Assembly (NCBI GenBank): GCA_964370635.1
Contig: CAYJJU010000010.1
Location: forward strand, 32,378-96,377
Origin: SIG603 sp964370635
Lineage (GTDB): Bacteria; Bacillota; Clostridia; Oscillospirales; Acutalibacteraceae
Length of the DNA stretch: 64,000 nt
Reading direction: 5' to 3'
Notes under the pieces: model-generated
The model's database searches: none
Told to the model about the DNA's origin: nothing
What the model saw: only the letters and a program-made list of their open reading frames with translations
Part shown: one piece after another, positions 8,394 to 17,825 of the stretch
Position numbering within the stretch: position 1 is the stretch's first letter
Layout of the letters: each line of letters opens with the position of its first letter
Made by a program: the position numbers and the translations under genes

Positions 8394-9096
8394 CTTTTTC
8401 AATTTCAGTTTTAAGTCTTCCGATAATTCTTTTTTCAAGCCTTGAAATATAGGATTGGGAGATGCCCAAGACATCGGCTACCTCTTTTTGAGTATGCTCT
8501 TTTGTGGAATAAAGCCCAAACCTTAGCTCCATAATTTGCTTTTCTCTAGGGTTTAGTTTTGACACCGCCGTCAAAAGCATGTGTCGTTCTGCTTCGTTTT
8601 CCACGTCTTTAAAGACTAAATCGGGCTCGCTTCCAAGCAGGTCGGACAGCAAAAGCTCGTTTCCGTCCCAGTCGACATTTAAAGGGTCGTCTATGGACAT
8701 TTCATGTTTTAGCTGGGTGCTTTTTCTAAGGTGCATCAAAATTTCGTTTTCTATACAGCGTGAGGCATAGGTGGCAAGTTTAATGTTTTTGTCGGGCTTA
8801 AAAGTCTTTACCGCCTTAATTAGGCCTATGGTTCCTATAGAAATTAAGTCCTCCACAGATGCGCCGGGGCTTTCAAACTTTTTTGCAATGTAGACCACAA
8901 GCCTTAAATTGTGGGTGATGAGGGGTTCTCTGCAATTTGGAACTTCATTTTTTATGTCCTCAAACACCTTTTGCTCTGCCTCAAAACTGAGAGGAGCCGG
9001 CAAAACTTCCGGTCCGTTTATGTAGTGGCAGTGCTCCCCATCAAATTTTACGAGCAGTTTGTTTAGCAGTTTTGTTAAAGCATTTTTAATATTCAT
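8386..9096 (-). CDS. sigE: RNA polymerase sporulation sigma factor SigE
   Basis: A 236-residue sigma-70 family protein. An N-terminal amphipathic pro-sequence (about 1-24) precedes HYINGPEVLPAPLS, matching the pro-sigma-E processing boundary. Region 2.2 is EDLISIGTIGLIKAVKTF (82-99), regions 2.3-2.4 are LATYASRCIENEILMHLRK (108-126) and the region 4.2 helix-turn-helix spans about 201-224. It directs mother-cell gene expression after SpoIIGA-dependent cleavage at the septum. It overlaps spoIIGA by 11 bases, with its ribosome binding site inside that gene, indicating translational coupling. Confidence 0.97.
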   Translation of the reverse strand: MNIKNALTKLLNKLLVKFDGEHCHYINGPEVLPAPLSFEAEQKVFEDIKNEVPNCREPLITHNLRLVVYIAKKFESPGASVEDLISIGTIGLIKAVKTFKPDKNIKLATYASRCIENEILMHLRKSTQLKHEMSIDDPLNVDWDGNELLLSDLLGSEPDLVFKDVENEAERHMLLTAVSKLNPREKQIMELRFGLYSTKEHTQKEVADVLGISQSYISRLEKRIIGRLKTEIEKVS

Positions 9097-9937
9097 AAGC
9101 CTCTCCTTTAAAATTATTTATATATTCTGAAATTTCCTCTCCTATAAGGCTGTTGTATGCTCCGTGTGACAGACTGCCGTCAAAGAGCGCTATGTAAAAA
9201 TTTATTTTAATCTTTTCATTATTTTTTATAAGATAAATTTTCTCAGGCAAAAAAGCAGGAAGCAGGCCTTTTCCTCCTATGGAGTTAAAGGGTATGAGCC
9301 TGAATTTTTCGGGCAAAAATTCGTTTAAATCGGGGAAGACTTCTGCAAAAACAGACTTTTGCGCCACTATTACGGGAGTGGCAGAAAAGGGTTCTAATAA
9401 ATTATTTTCGGTGTCAAGCTTGCATCTTAATAAAATTTGCTTGTTGTTGTGAGTGATTTCTAAGGTAAAAAAACTCAGCTTGTTTTCACAGCGCCCTTTA
9501 AATTTGTCTATCAAAAGAGAAATAAAATATGCAAGTAAGGTGAAGAGCACCAAGTAAATAAGAGAAATGTCAAAATAAACTTTTCCGCCAATTACGGCAG
9601 TACCGTTTATGGGAAAAATACTTACAAGCGCTAAAATTATGCCTGAGAAAATAAATCCAAAACTGTAAAAGCAAATGGTGCTTTTAATCAATCGAAACAA
9701 ATTGCCATAGCCAAAAACAATAAGGCAAATAAGACAGGAGGAGAGCACGGCGATAGGCAGGCTGAGCGCAAAACTTAAGGGCAAAAGGGAAAATAGGCTT
9801 ACGGCGCCGCCTACAACAGAGGCGATAACAAGCCTGTAGGTCTTCACTTCAAGATGGAAAAAGTTTTTTACGCACAGCAAAAGAAAGTAATCGATATATA
9901 AATTTACCAAAAACAATATGTCCGCATAAATTATCAA
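9086..9937 (-). CDS. spoIIGA: Sigma-E processing peptidase SpoIIGA
   Basis: A 283-residue protein with five N-terminal membrane segments (about 3-150) and a cytoplasmic aspartic-protease-like domain. The start is the TTG at 9937, because the strong site AGGGGGTG lies just upstream and translation then begins IIYADILFLVNLYIDY, matching the family N-terminus; an ATG-started frame from 9976 would extend across the promoter. The region matching the catalytic D-T-G motif reads LDTENNLLEPFS, so glycine is replaced by glutamate. PFNSIGGKGLLPAF is the second conserved patch. It forms the classical spoIIG operon with sigE. Confidence 0.93.
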   Translation of the reverse strand: MIIYADILFLVNLYIDYFLLLCVKNFFHLEVKTYRLVIASVVGGAVSLFSLLPLSFALSLPIAVLSSCLICLIVFGYGNLFRLIKSTICFYSFGFIFSGIILALVSIFPINGTAVIGGKVYFDISLIYLVLFTLLAYFISLLIDKFKGRCENKLSFFTLEITHNNKQILLRCKLDTENNLLEPFSATPVIVAQKSVFAEVFPDLNEFLPEKFRLIPFNSIGGKGLLPAFLPEKIYLIKNNEKIKINFYIALFDGSLSHGAYNSLIGEEISEYINNFKGEAYEY

Positions 9938-9959
9938 GTGGCAATCACCCCCTAAGGTT

Positions 9960-9994
9960 ATTATAATTATATGCAAGGAAAACTTTTGTCAAAA
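9960..9994 (-). promoter_or_regulatory. spoIIG-type promoter with overlapping Spo0A-box-like site
   Basis: On the minus strand TTGACA (9992-9987) is followed by TATAAT at 9965-9960 with a 21-base spacer; a second TATAAT at 9971-9966 would give 15. The B. subtilis spoIIG promoter has an abnormally long spacer (22) and needs Spo0A bound over the -35 region. Here TTTGTCAAAA (plus strand 9985-9994) overlaps the -35 and differs by one base from the 0A box core TGTCGAA. Confidence 0.6.
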
Positions 9995-10054
9995 CCTGCA
10001 TGGAAAAATTTATATTTTTATGATACAATATTACAAAATACGGAGGTTATAAAA

Positions 10055-10489
10055 ATGGGTAATAATTATATAAGACAGGCAAAATACTATGAAACGGACC
10101 AAATGGCGATTATACACCACTCAAATTACATAAGGTGGTTTGAAGAGTCTAGGGTGCATTTTTTGGAGGAAATAGGTTTTCCTTATGATAAAACGGAGGA
10201 AATGGGCATTTTAAGCCCCGTGCTTGAGGTTTGCGCACAGTATAAGTCTTCGGTTAAGTTTCATGATGAAGTAGAAATTGTCGTAAGTATTGCGGAGTAC
10301 ACCGGGACAAGGCTGAGTTTTGAATATGAAATTTATAACAAAAAGACAGGCGCCCTTACCACTACAGGATATTCTAAACACTGCTTCTTGCTAAAAGAAA
10401 GTGGAAAATTAGTTTCAATTAAAAAAATAAACCCCGAACAACACGAGGTTTTTGTAAATCTTATAAAGCCAACTAAATATTTAAAATAA
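10055..10489 (+). CDS. Acyl-CoA thioesterase, YbgC/4-hydroxybenzoyl-CoA type (hotdog fold)
   Basis: A 144-residue hotdog-fold protein. The N-terminal block YYETDQMAIIHHSNYIRWFEESR has the family catalytic aspartate (Y-x-T-D-x-M-x-x-x-x-H-x-x-Y). The start at 10055 follows CGGAGG with good spacing; an upstream ATG at 9971 lies in the spoIIGA control region. It probably hydrolyses short or medium acyl-CoA or acyl-ACP thioesters. It appears monocistronic, ending at the hairpin at 10492. Confidence 0.88.
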   Translation: MGNNYIRQAKYYETDQMAIIHHSNYIRWFEESRVHFLEEIGFPYDKTEEMGILSPVLEVCAQYKSSVKFHDEVEIVVSIAEYTGTRLSFEYEIYNKKTGALTTTGYSKHCFLLKESGKLVSIKKINPEQHEVFVNLIKPTKYLK

Positions 10490-10491
10490 AA

Positions 10492-10534
10492 CCCAAAATG
10501 GGCTGTGATAAAAATTCATCACAGCCCATTTTGG
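10492..10534. terminator. Long perfect hairpin between convergent genes
   Basis: CCAAAATGGGCTGTGAT and its exact complement (17-base arms, 8-base loop) sit between two convergent coding regions. Neither side has a strong T run, but the A/T-ended stem would work in both directions as a bidirectional terminator or transcript-end stabiliser. Confidence 0.7.
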
Positions 10535-10560
10535 TATATTACAGTTAGTCGTACTTAAAT

Positions 10561-11977
<1,417 letters not shown>

Positions 11978-11985
<8 letters not shown>

Positions 11986-12547
11986 TCTCCTTTAGTAATA
12001 ATTTCAATTTTTTTAGGGCACGGTTATATTTTGAAAGAACGGTTGACAGTCCTAAGTCTAAAAGTTTAGCTATTTCACGGTGTTTAAGTCCTGTTACTGC
12101 GTGAAGTATGACTATTTGTCGTTCTTCATCGGACAGTGCATTTAAACAAGTTGTTAAAACCATTTTGTCATCAGAGCTTAACGCCTTATTGTCTACCAAG
12201 AAATTTTCCACCTCTTCAAGTGGTGAGGAAAAACGTTTTTTGTTTTCCCTTATTTTCTGTAAACAGAAATTTTTTGTTATGGTAAGTATCCAAGCCATGG
12301 GCTTGCCATTTGGCTTGTAAGAGTCTGATGATGAAAAAATTTTAATATATACATCTTGCAAAACGTCGCTACTATCTTCTTTGTTTTTCAAGATGGAAAA
12401 TGCAAATGCATAAACTGAAGTTTTCGTAAATTTATAAAGCGCCTCAAGTGCTTGTTTATCCTTTTGGGCTATTTTTAAAAGGTACGAATCAATTATATCC
12501 GACTTTGCTTTAATTTCATCTGCAGAGCTCATGCAAATAAAAATCAT
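11978..12547 (-). CDS. ECF-type RNA polymerase sigma factor
   Basis: A 189-residue sigma-70 family protein with region 2 (about residues 35-105: FAFSILKNKEDSSDVLQDVYIKIF, then GKPMAWILTITKNFCLQKIRENKK) and region 4 (about 130-185: LNALSDEERQIVILHAVTGLKHREIAKLLDLGLSTVLSKYNRALKKL). ATG 12547 is preceded by AAGGGG. It is co-translated with the RsgI-like gene and so probably responds to an envelope signal through it. Its regulon cannot be read from this window. Confidence 0.92.
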
Positions 12548-12577
12548 ATGTTTCTTGCCCCTTTCATATAGGTAATG

Positions 12578-12608
12578 AAAAACCTTGGCATTTTATTGCA
12601 AGGTTTTT
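12578..12608 (-). terminator. Rho-independent terminator after cinA
   Basis: Minus-strand AAAAACCTTG and CAAGGTTTTT pair across a short A/T loop with a T run at the 3' arm. It lies between the end of cinA and the start of the sigma gene. T-rich sequence on the other side could also make it work on the plus strand. Confidence 0.65.
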
Positions 12609-12643
12609 AAAAATTTTTTTATTTTTTTTAAAAAGTTTTGAAA

Positions 12644-13900
12644 TTACTTAATTAAAGGCAAGTTTTCTATTACTCTTCTTACCATGTCGAGTGCGTGAGA
12701 GCCTGACACAAAGCGGTGCCACTCTCTGTTTTTCATTCTGCCAAAGGCAGTTCTTTTTGAAACGAAAACCTCATCTTTATAGGCTACACCGATATATACA
12801 AGACCCACGGGCTTTTCGTCGCTTCCGCCATCGGGCCCTGCTATGCCCGTAATGGACACGGCGATATCGGCACCGGATAATTCTTTCATGCCCTTTGCCA
12901 TCTCATAGGCGGTCTCTTCACTTACCGCACCGTATTTTTCTAAGGTTTCGGATTTTACGCCTAAAAGCTTTGTCTTTACATCGTTTGAATATGTGACACA
13001 GCCCATGTTAAAAACCTCAGAGCTTCCACTTATGTCGGTAATTCTTTTTGCAAGATACCCACCCGTGCAGGACTCTGCCGTGGCTATGGTCATAGAGCGC
13101 TCTTTAAGGCGTGTCACTACAAGCGCTTCTAGGCTTTCTATGTCAATGCTGTAGACATAGTCGCCCACTCTGTCCATTATATCTTTTATAATAGGTGCGC
13201 ACATTTTGTCGGCTTCCACTTCGTTTTCTGCCTTTGCCGTGACTCTTACAAAGCATTCGCCCTCTTTAGCATATGGCGCAACTGTTGGATTTTCATAATC
13301 AATAAGGTCATGTATCATCTCGGCTACCGGCGCTTCGCCTCTGCCGTAAATATGTATGTTGTGCGAACGTATTACCTGTGTGTTACCGCTTAGCGACACA
13401 AGATAAGGTATGCCGTAATTATTTAGCATAGGTGTAAGTTCCGAGGGAGGGCCTGGGAACATCATTACGGTTTTGCCCTCACCTGTTTTAAAAACACAGC
13501 CGGGAGCTGTTCCGTTGTCGTTTTCCAAAACTGTACAGCCGACGGGCAGCATGACTTGCTTTTTCTGATTTTCGGTCATGTCAAGTCCGGGGAACTGCTC
13601 TAAAAGTCTTTTATAACAGTCCTCTCTAAATTCAAGCTCATTACCTGCAGTCTTTACAACGGTTTCTTTTGTAAGGTCGTCTACCGTAGGGCCAAGGCCT
13701 CCTGTGGTGATTAAAATATCGCTTCTTGAAAGCGCAAGCTTGACAGCGTCTTCAAGCCTTTTTGGGTTATCTCCTATGGTGACCGCATGTAAAAGATTTA
13801 TCCCGATACCTGCAAGTTCTTTTGCTATTATGGTTGTGTCTATGTTTACCACTTTTCCTAAAAGTAGTTCTGTGCCAACTGAAATAATTTCTGCATTCAT
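12644..13900 (-). CDS. cinA: CinA: MoaB-like domain plus nicotinamide-nucleotide amidase
   Basis: A 418-residue protein. The N-terminal COG1058 domain starts MNAEIISVGTELLLG and contains TTGGLGPTVDDLT and FPGPPSEL; the C-terminal NMN deamidase domain (about 262-418) starts at the TAESCTGGYLAKRITDISGSS block and includes ITGIAGPDGG. The ATG at 13900 is preferred over a TTG at 13915. NMN deamidation recycles pyridine nucleotide, which fits nadE nearby. It lies 26 bases after thiI on the same strand, separated by heptamer repeats. Confidence 0.95.
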   Translation of the reverse strand: MNAEIISVGTELLLGKVVNIDTTIIAKELAGIGINLLHAVTIGDNPKRLEDAVKLALSRSDILITTGGLGPTVDDLTKETVVKTAGNELEFREDCYKRLLEQFPGLDMTENQKKQVMLPVGCTVLENDNGTAPGCVFKTGEGKTVMMFPGPPSELTPMLNNYGIPYLVSLSGNTQVIRSHNIHIYGRGEAPVAEMIHDLIDYENPTVAPYAKEGECFVRVTAKAENEVEADKMCAPIIKDIMDRVGDYVYSIDIESLEALVVTRLKERSMTIATAESCTGGYLAKRITDISGSSEVFNMGCVTYSNDVKTKLLGVKSETLEKYGAVSEETAYEMAKGMKELSGADIAVSITGIAGPDGGSDEKPVGLVYIGVAYKDEVFVSKRTAFGRMKNREWHRFVSGSHALDMVRRVIENLPLIK

Positions 13901-13906
13901 AATATT

Positions 13907-13931
13907 CACTCTCAACTTTCCACTCTCAACT
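13907..13931 (-). repeat. Heptamer repeat AGTTGAG/AGTGGAA between thiI and cinA
   Basis: On the minus strand the sequence reads AGTTGAG AGTGGAA AGTTGAG AGTG, four units of 7-base period. The first unit supplies the TGA stop of thiI (13926-13928), and the last provides the weak GAGAGTG ribosome binding site of cinA. Confidence 0.65.
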
Positions 13932-15095
13932 AATTATCATCGTTTCTATATTTTCTAAACAGTATTTAATCTCTTCTTCTATATTAAGGGCGGTTTCTGC
14001 TTTTTCTAGAACGTGTACAGCAGGCCTTGTTTTTGGTCTTTTTGGGGTGAATACTGTACAGCAGTCCTCAAATGGCTCTATAGATATGTCGTAAGTCCCT
14101 ATTTTGTGGGAAAGTTCGATTATTTCCGACTTGTCTGTGCCTATTAAAGGCCTGAATATCGGCATATCGGCCACTGCATCTGTGCAGGCTATGGCCTGTA
14201 TGGTTTGGCTTGCCACTTGCCCGAGGCTTTCACCCGTTATGAGTGCGTGGCATTCTTCCTCTCTTGCAAGGATTTGGCCTACCCTCACCATAAATCGGCG
14301 CATTATTATTGTGGATAATTCCTCAGGGCAATAATCCCTTATGTGTTCTTGAAGCCTTGTGAAATTCACGGTTATCATTTTAATTCTGCCGGAGTATTCC
14401 GACACTTTTTCTAAAAGCCTTACTACTTTGTCGTGCGCCCTATCGCTTGTGTAGGGAGGACTTGCAAAATGGATTGCCGTAAGCTCGACTCCTCGTCTTG
14501 ATAGCATCCACGCCGCCACGGGGCTGTCGATTCCGCCGCTTATCATGATTGCGGCTTTTCCGCCAGAGCCCACGGGTATTCCGCCGGCGCCTTTTATTTG
14601 CTCTGCGTGAATATAAGCCGCTTGTTCACGCACCTCAACACGCACGGTGGTGTCGGGGTTATGTACATCGACCGTGAGATGTGGAAATTTTTCTAAGATA
14701 TATCCGCCAAGCTCTGCCGATATTTCAGGCGATTTAAGCGGGAATTTTTTATCAGAACGCTTGCTTTCTACCTTAAAAGTGTTTACAGACAAAAGATGAT
14801 TTTCAAGGTATTTTATGGTGGTGTCCTTTATATCATCCATCTCTTTTTCACAAACTGCCGACTTGGTGTAGGCGACTATTCCGAAAATTTTGCCTACTTT
14901 TTCGGCTGTAGCGTCGAGGTCTACATCGTCTTTTAATGGCTTTATATAAATGGTTGACTGCATACAGCTTATGTCAAATTCGCCGTTTTTAGCTATTCTT
15001 CTTTTGATGTTTTTAATAAGCATGGACTCGAATATTTTACGGTTTAAACCCTTTAAAACAATTTCGCCTAGCTTTATAAGTATTACTTCTTTCAT
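13926..15095 (-). CDS. thiI: tRNA 4-thiouridine synthase ThiI, short form
   Basis: A 389-residue protein with a ferredoxin-like N-terminus, a THUMP domain (about 60-165) and a PP-loop ATPase with SGGIDSP at 186-192. It ends without the C-terminal rhodanese domain of E. coli ThiI, as in most Firmicutes. It adenylates U8 of tRNA for sulfur transfer from a cysteine desulfurase, and such a gene lies 640 bases upstream on the same strand. CGGAG precedes the ATG. The stop codon lies within a heptamer repeat. Confidence 0.95.
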   Translation of the reverse strand: MKEVILIKLGEIVLKGLNRKIFESMLIKNIKRRIAKNGEFDISCMQSTIYIKPLKDDVDLDATAEKVGKIFGIVAYTKSAVCEKEMDDIKDTTIKYLENHLLSVNTFKVESKRSDKKFPLKSPEISAELGGYILEKFPHLTVDVHNPDTTVRVEVREQAAYIHAEQIKGAGGIPVGSGGKAAIMISGGIDSPVAAWMLSRRGVELTAIHFASPPYTSDRAHDKVVRLLEKVSEYSGRIKMITVNFTRLQEHIRDYCPEELSTIIMRRFMVRVGQILAREEECHALITGESLGQVASQTIQAIACTDAVADMPIFRPLIGTDKSEIIELSHKIGTYDISIEPFEDCCTVFTPKRPKTRPAVHVLEKAETALNIEEEIKYCLENIETMIIS

Positions 15096-15173
15096 TTTTC
15101 ACTCCGTTTTCTTTTTTTATATCGTAAATTTGATTTGTTATTATATATTCGTAAATGTAAGTGCGGATTGTGC

Positions 15174-15617
15174 TTATAATCTTCGAGCCTTAAAAAAAGC
15201 GTAAGCGCCATATGTTAATATAGCAATCGCCAGTATTGCCCAAAATATTAAAGCAATAGTATCAATCCAAATACCTATTGATGCTCCGAAAATACACCAT
15301 AATACCCCAAGACTGATAAGTAAAAAAACCTCGCTTTTTCGTGCTGTTTTCTCGCTCTTAGCAACACAACCTATTATAAAGCACCCAAATAATATGCTCA
15401 TTATTATGCCATAAATAGCAAAACCGAAGTATTGTTGCATGAGATACTTTTCCCAACCAGACTGGCTAAATAGATCATTTCGAGTTTCAAGATTACTTAT
15501 GTTAATAAAATCTTGTATCCTAAAATATAGCATTATAAACACTAAAAAAGTTCCAAATAATACCAACCATTTTTGATATGGTTTTTTCCAGTAACTAAAA
15601 GTTTCATTCTTGTTCAT
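15174..15617 (-). CDS. Small membrane protein of unknown function
   Basis: A 147-residue protein with four predicted membrane helices (about 17-36, 62-85, 94-112 and 116-140) and a basic C-terminus (FFKARRL). No family was recognised. ATG 15617 has GGGAGG (on the minus strand) about 7 bases upstream. It interrupts the thiI to cysteine desulfurase pair, and a palindromic GC-rich repeat lies just upstream, so it may be an insertion into the older cluster. Confidence 0.65.
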   Translation of the reverse strand: MNKNETFSYWKKPYQKWLVLFGTFLVFIMLYFRIQDFINISNLETRNDLFSQSGWEKYLMQQYFGFAIYGIIMSILFGCFIIGCVAKSEKTARKSEVFLLISLGVLWCIFGASIGIWIDTIALIFWAILAIAILTYGAYAFFKARRL

Positions 15618-15688
15618 AGTTTGCCTCCCAACATATAGATAACCTTACTATAGGCATGAATCTATAGGCATGAATTTAAAATTTTGAT

Positions 15689-15714
15689 GTAGGGGGCGGG
15701 TTGCCCGTCCCGTA
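15689..15714. repeat. GC-rich imperfect palindrome (REP-like)
   Basis: GTAGGGGGCGGG-TTG-CCCGTCCCGTA forms an imperfect hairpin in otherwise AT-rich DNA. It resembles the perfect palindrome at 22871-22904 (GTAGGGGACGATG arms). Just before it the 14-mer CTATAGGCATGAAT occurs twice in tandem. Confidence 0.5.
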
Positions 15715-15732
15715 TAGCTTACACAAAAATTA

Positions 15733-16851
15733 TTAATTAAAATGCGCCAAAGTATTTATGGCGGTTTTTAGTTCTTTTATAAAAATATCTATTTCTTCAA
15801 AAGTGTTGTCATTACAAAAACTCACCCTGATAGAGCTTTGTATTTTATCAAGCGGTAAATTCATTGCAGAAAGAACCGAACTTGGCTTGTTTTTGGAGCA
15901 GGACGAGCCTGTTGATACAAAAATATTTTTGCTTGATAAGAAATTCAGCACGGTTTCTCCTCGAATTTTTGCAGGAGAGAAATTTAATATATGCGGTGCA
16001 CTGCCCTGTGGGCTGTTGATGTGAGCGCCCTCTATCTCGGACAGTTTTTCTCTTAAATAATTATTAAGCTCTTGCAAATTATTTTTTTTATATTCTTTTG
16101 CGGCAACTGCCATTGCACAAATAGAGCTTAAAGCCTCTGTGCCCGAGCGCATTTTATTTTCCTGACCTCCGCCTAAAATTAGTGGAGCAATTTTTTTGCC
16201 ATTCTTTATGTATAAAGCACCAACCCCTTTAGGGCCGTGAAATTTATGTGCGCTGATACTTACTAAATCCACCGATTTCATATCAATAGGCACTTTTAAA
16301 AAACCTTGCACATGGTCTACATGTATAAGCGCCGGTGCACCTGCTTTTTTAATTGCAGGGGCTACCGCATTTATCGGATTTACAGCACCAGTTTCGTTGT
16401 TGACGGACATGAGGCTTACCAAAATCGTTTTGTTTGTCACGGCATCAAAAATTTGTTTAGCACTTATATTTCCGTCTTCGTTTGGCGATAAAAGCTCGAC
16501 TTCAAAGCCCTCTTCGCTTAGTTTTTCTAAGGATTTTAGCACGGAGGGGTGCTCCGTTTTGGCACTTACTATTTTATTTCCTCGTTTTTTAAGTGCCCTT
16601 GCAGCACCTAAAATGGCGGTGTTGTTGCCCTCTGTTGCGCCTGATGTAAAATAAATTTCCTTATCGCTTACACCAAAAGTTTGCGCCATGATTTTTCGTG
16701 CATTGTCAAGCTCTTTTTGAGCACTAAAGCCAAGGCTGTGAAGAGATGACGGATTCCCATAGCACTGTGTCATTATTTCATACGCCTTTTTTGCCGCATT
16801 TTCATGCACCTTAGTGCTTGCGCTATTATCAAAATATATGTTCAAAATCAT
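15733..16851 (-). CDS. Cysteine desulfurase (NifS/IscS-like)
   Basis: A 372-residue class V aminotransferase-fold enzyme using PLP. YFDNSASTKVH is the N-terminal motif, H101 and Q182 contact the cofactor, K203 in SAHKFHGPKGVG is the Schiff-base lysine and C318 in STGSSCSKNK is the catalytic cysteine. The ATG at 16851 is almost fused to AAGGAAG, so a TTG at 16845 (7-base spacing) may be the true start. It supplies persulfide sulfur, probably to ThiI downstream. Clostridial genomes often pair a dedicated desulfurase with thiI. Confidence 0.93.
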   Translation of the reverse strand: MILNIYFDNSASTKVHENAAKKAYEIMTQCYGNPSSLHSLGFSAQKELDNARKIMAQTFGVSDKEIYFTSGATEGNNTAILGAARALKKRGNKIVSAKTEHPSVLKSLEKLSEEGFEVELLSPNEDGNISAKQIFDAVTNKTILVSLMSVNNETGAVNPINAVAPAIKKAGAPALIHVDHVQGFLKVPIDMKSVDLVSISAHKFHGPKGVGALYIKNGKKIAPLILGGGQENKMRSGTEALSSICAMAVAAKEYKKNNLQELNNYLREKLSEIEGAHINSPQGSAPHILNFSPAKIRGETVLNFLSSKNIFVSTGSSCSKNKPSSVLSAMNLPLDKIQSSIRVSFCNDNTFEEIDIFIKELKTAINTLAHFN

Positions 16852-16860
16852 CTTCCTTTA

Positions 16861-17814
16861 TTAAAGACTGCGATATCCTGTTGTAAAATCTATCATATTA
16901 TTTAGCTTTTCGCCTTTTAGATATTTCTCTAAATTATCGGCAAATATCTTCAAAATTCGCTCTCTCGTTTCGTCTAAATGATAAAAACCTGAGATGTGAG
17001 GAGTTATGAAAGCCGTGGGTATGTCCCAAAGCCTATGGCCTTTTGGCAGTGGCTCTGGCTCTGTTACGTCTAACACGGCACCTGCAAGATGACCGCTTTC
17101 AAGTGCGTCACTTAAGGCTTCCATTTCTATTATATAGCCTCTTCCAACATTTATAATATATGAGCCTTTTTTCATAAGTGATATTCTTTTTTCGTCTATC
17201 ATGTTTCTGGTTTGTGGTGTGCCGGGCATTGCAATTGCCAAAACATCGGTACGCGGTAAAATTTCGTCTAGTTTGTCTGATGTTATAATTTCATCGGCAT
17301 AAGGAGATGGGGTGGTGTCCGCCCTTCTCACTCCTATTACATACGCGCCAAGTGATTTGCAACGCATTGCATACTCTGTGCCTATGTCGCCCATGCCTAG
17401 TACCACAACCGTGGATTTATACATGCCGTCCACATTTCCAAGGCTTTCCCATGAGTGAGTTTTTTGCGCATCTCTATATAAAAACATTTTCTTAATCATG
17501 GCCATATGCCCTGCAAGCATAAACTCGCCTATAGCAAGGCCATAAGCTCCTGTGGAGTTTGTAAGTTTTACATCACTTTTTAAAACACCGTCCTTAATAT
17601 AGGGCTCGACTCCGGCACTGCCTGTCTGCAGCCATTTTAAGTTTTTGGCGGTCTTTAGCATGCTAGGACTGGGGTTTCCTAAAATAATCTCGGCATTATC
17701 TACCATCTCCTGTGTGAATTCATCACAAAAAGTCACGGTTTTATCGCCTGCAATAATTTTTATCATCTCGCGATTTTTCTCATTTGTAGGTATTCTTATT
17801 ACTATATTTGACAT
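16861..17814 (-). CDS. D-isomer-specific 2-hydroxyacid dehydrogenase
   Basis: A 317-residue NAD(P)-dependent oxidoreductase. The dinucleotide motif LGMGDIG is at 139-145, and the catalytic triad is R225 (NVGRG), E254 (EPEPLP) and H273 (TPHISG). It probably interconverts a 2-keto acid and a D-2-hydroxy acid; phosphoglycerate, glyoxylate and hydroxypyruvate relatives cannot be separated by eye. AAGGAG precedes ATG 17814, and the gene lies 9 bases upstream of the desulfurase coding region. Confidence 0.9.
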   Translation of the reverse strand: MSNIVIRIPTNEKNREMIKIIAGDKTVTFCDEFTQEMVDNAEIILGNPSPSMLKTAKNLKWLQTGSAGVEPYIKDGVLKSDVKLTNSTGAYGLAIGEFMLAGHMAMIKKMFLYRDAQKTHSWESLGNVDGMYKSTVVVLGMGDIGTEYAMRCKSLGAYVIGVRRADTTPSPYADEIITSDKLDEILPRTDVLAIAMPGTPQTRNMIDEKRISLMKKGSYIINVGRGYIIEMEALSDALESGHLAGAVLDVTEPEPLPKGHRLWDIPTAFITPHISGFYHLDETRERILKIFADNLEKYLKGEKLNNMIDFTTGYRSL

Positions 17815-17825
17815 GTTTTTGCTCC

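Noticed and set aside
15733..17814. Sulfur-transfer island acquired by transfer
   Set aside because: Desulfurase, ThiI, CinA and NadE are ordinary housekeeping genes in Clostridia and show no obvious composition shift.
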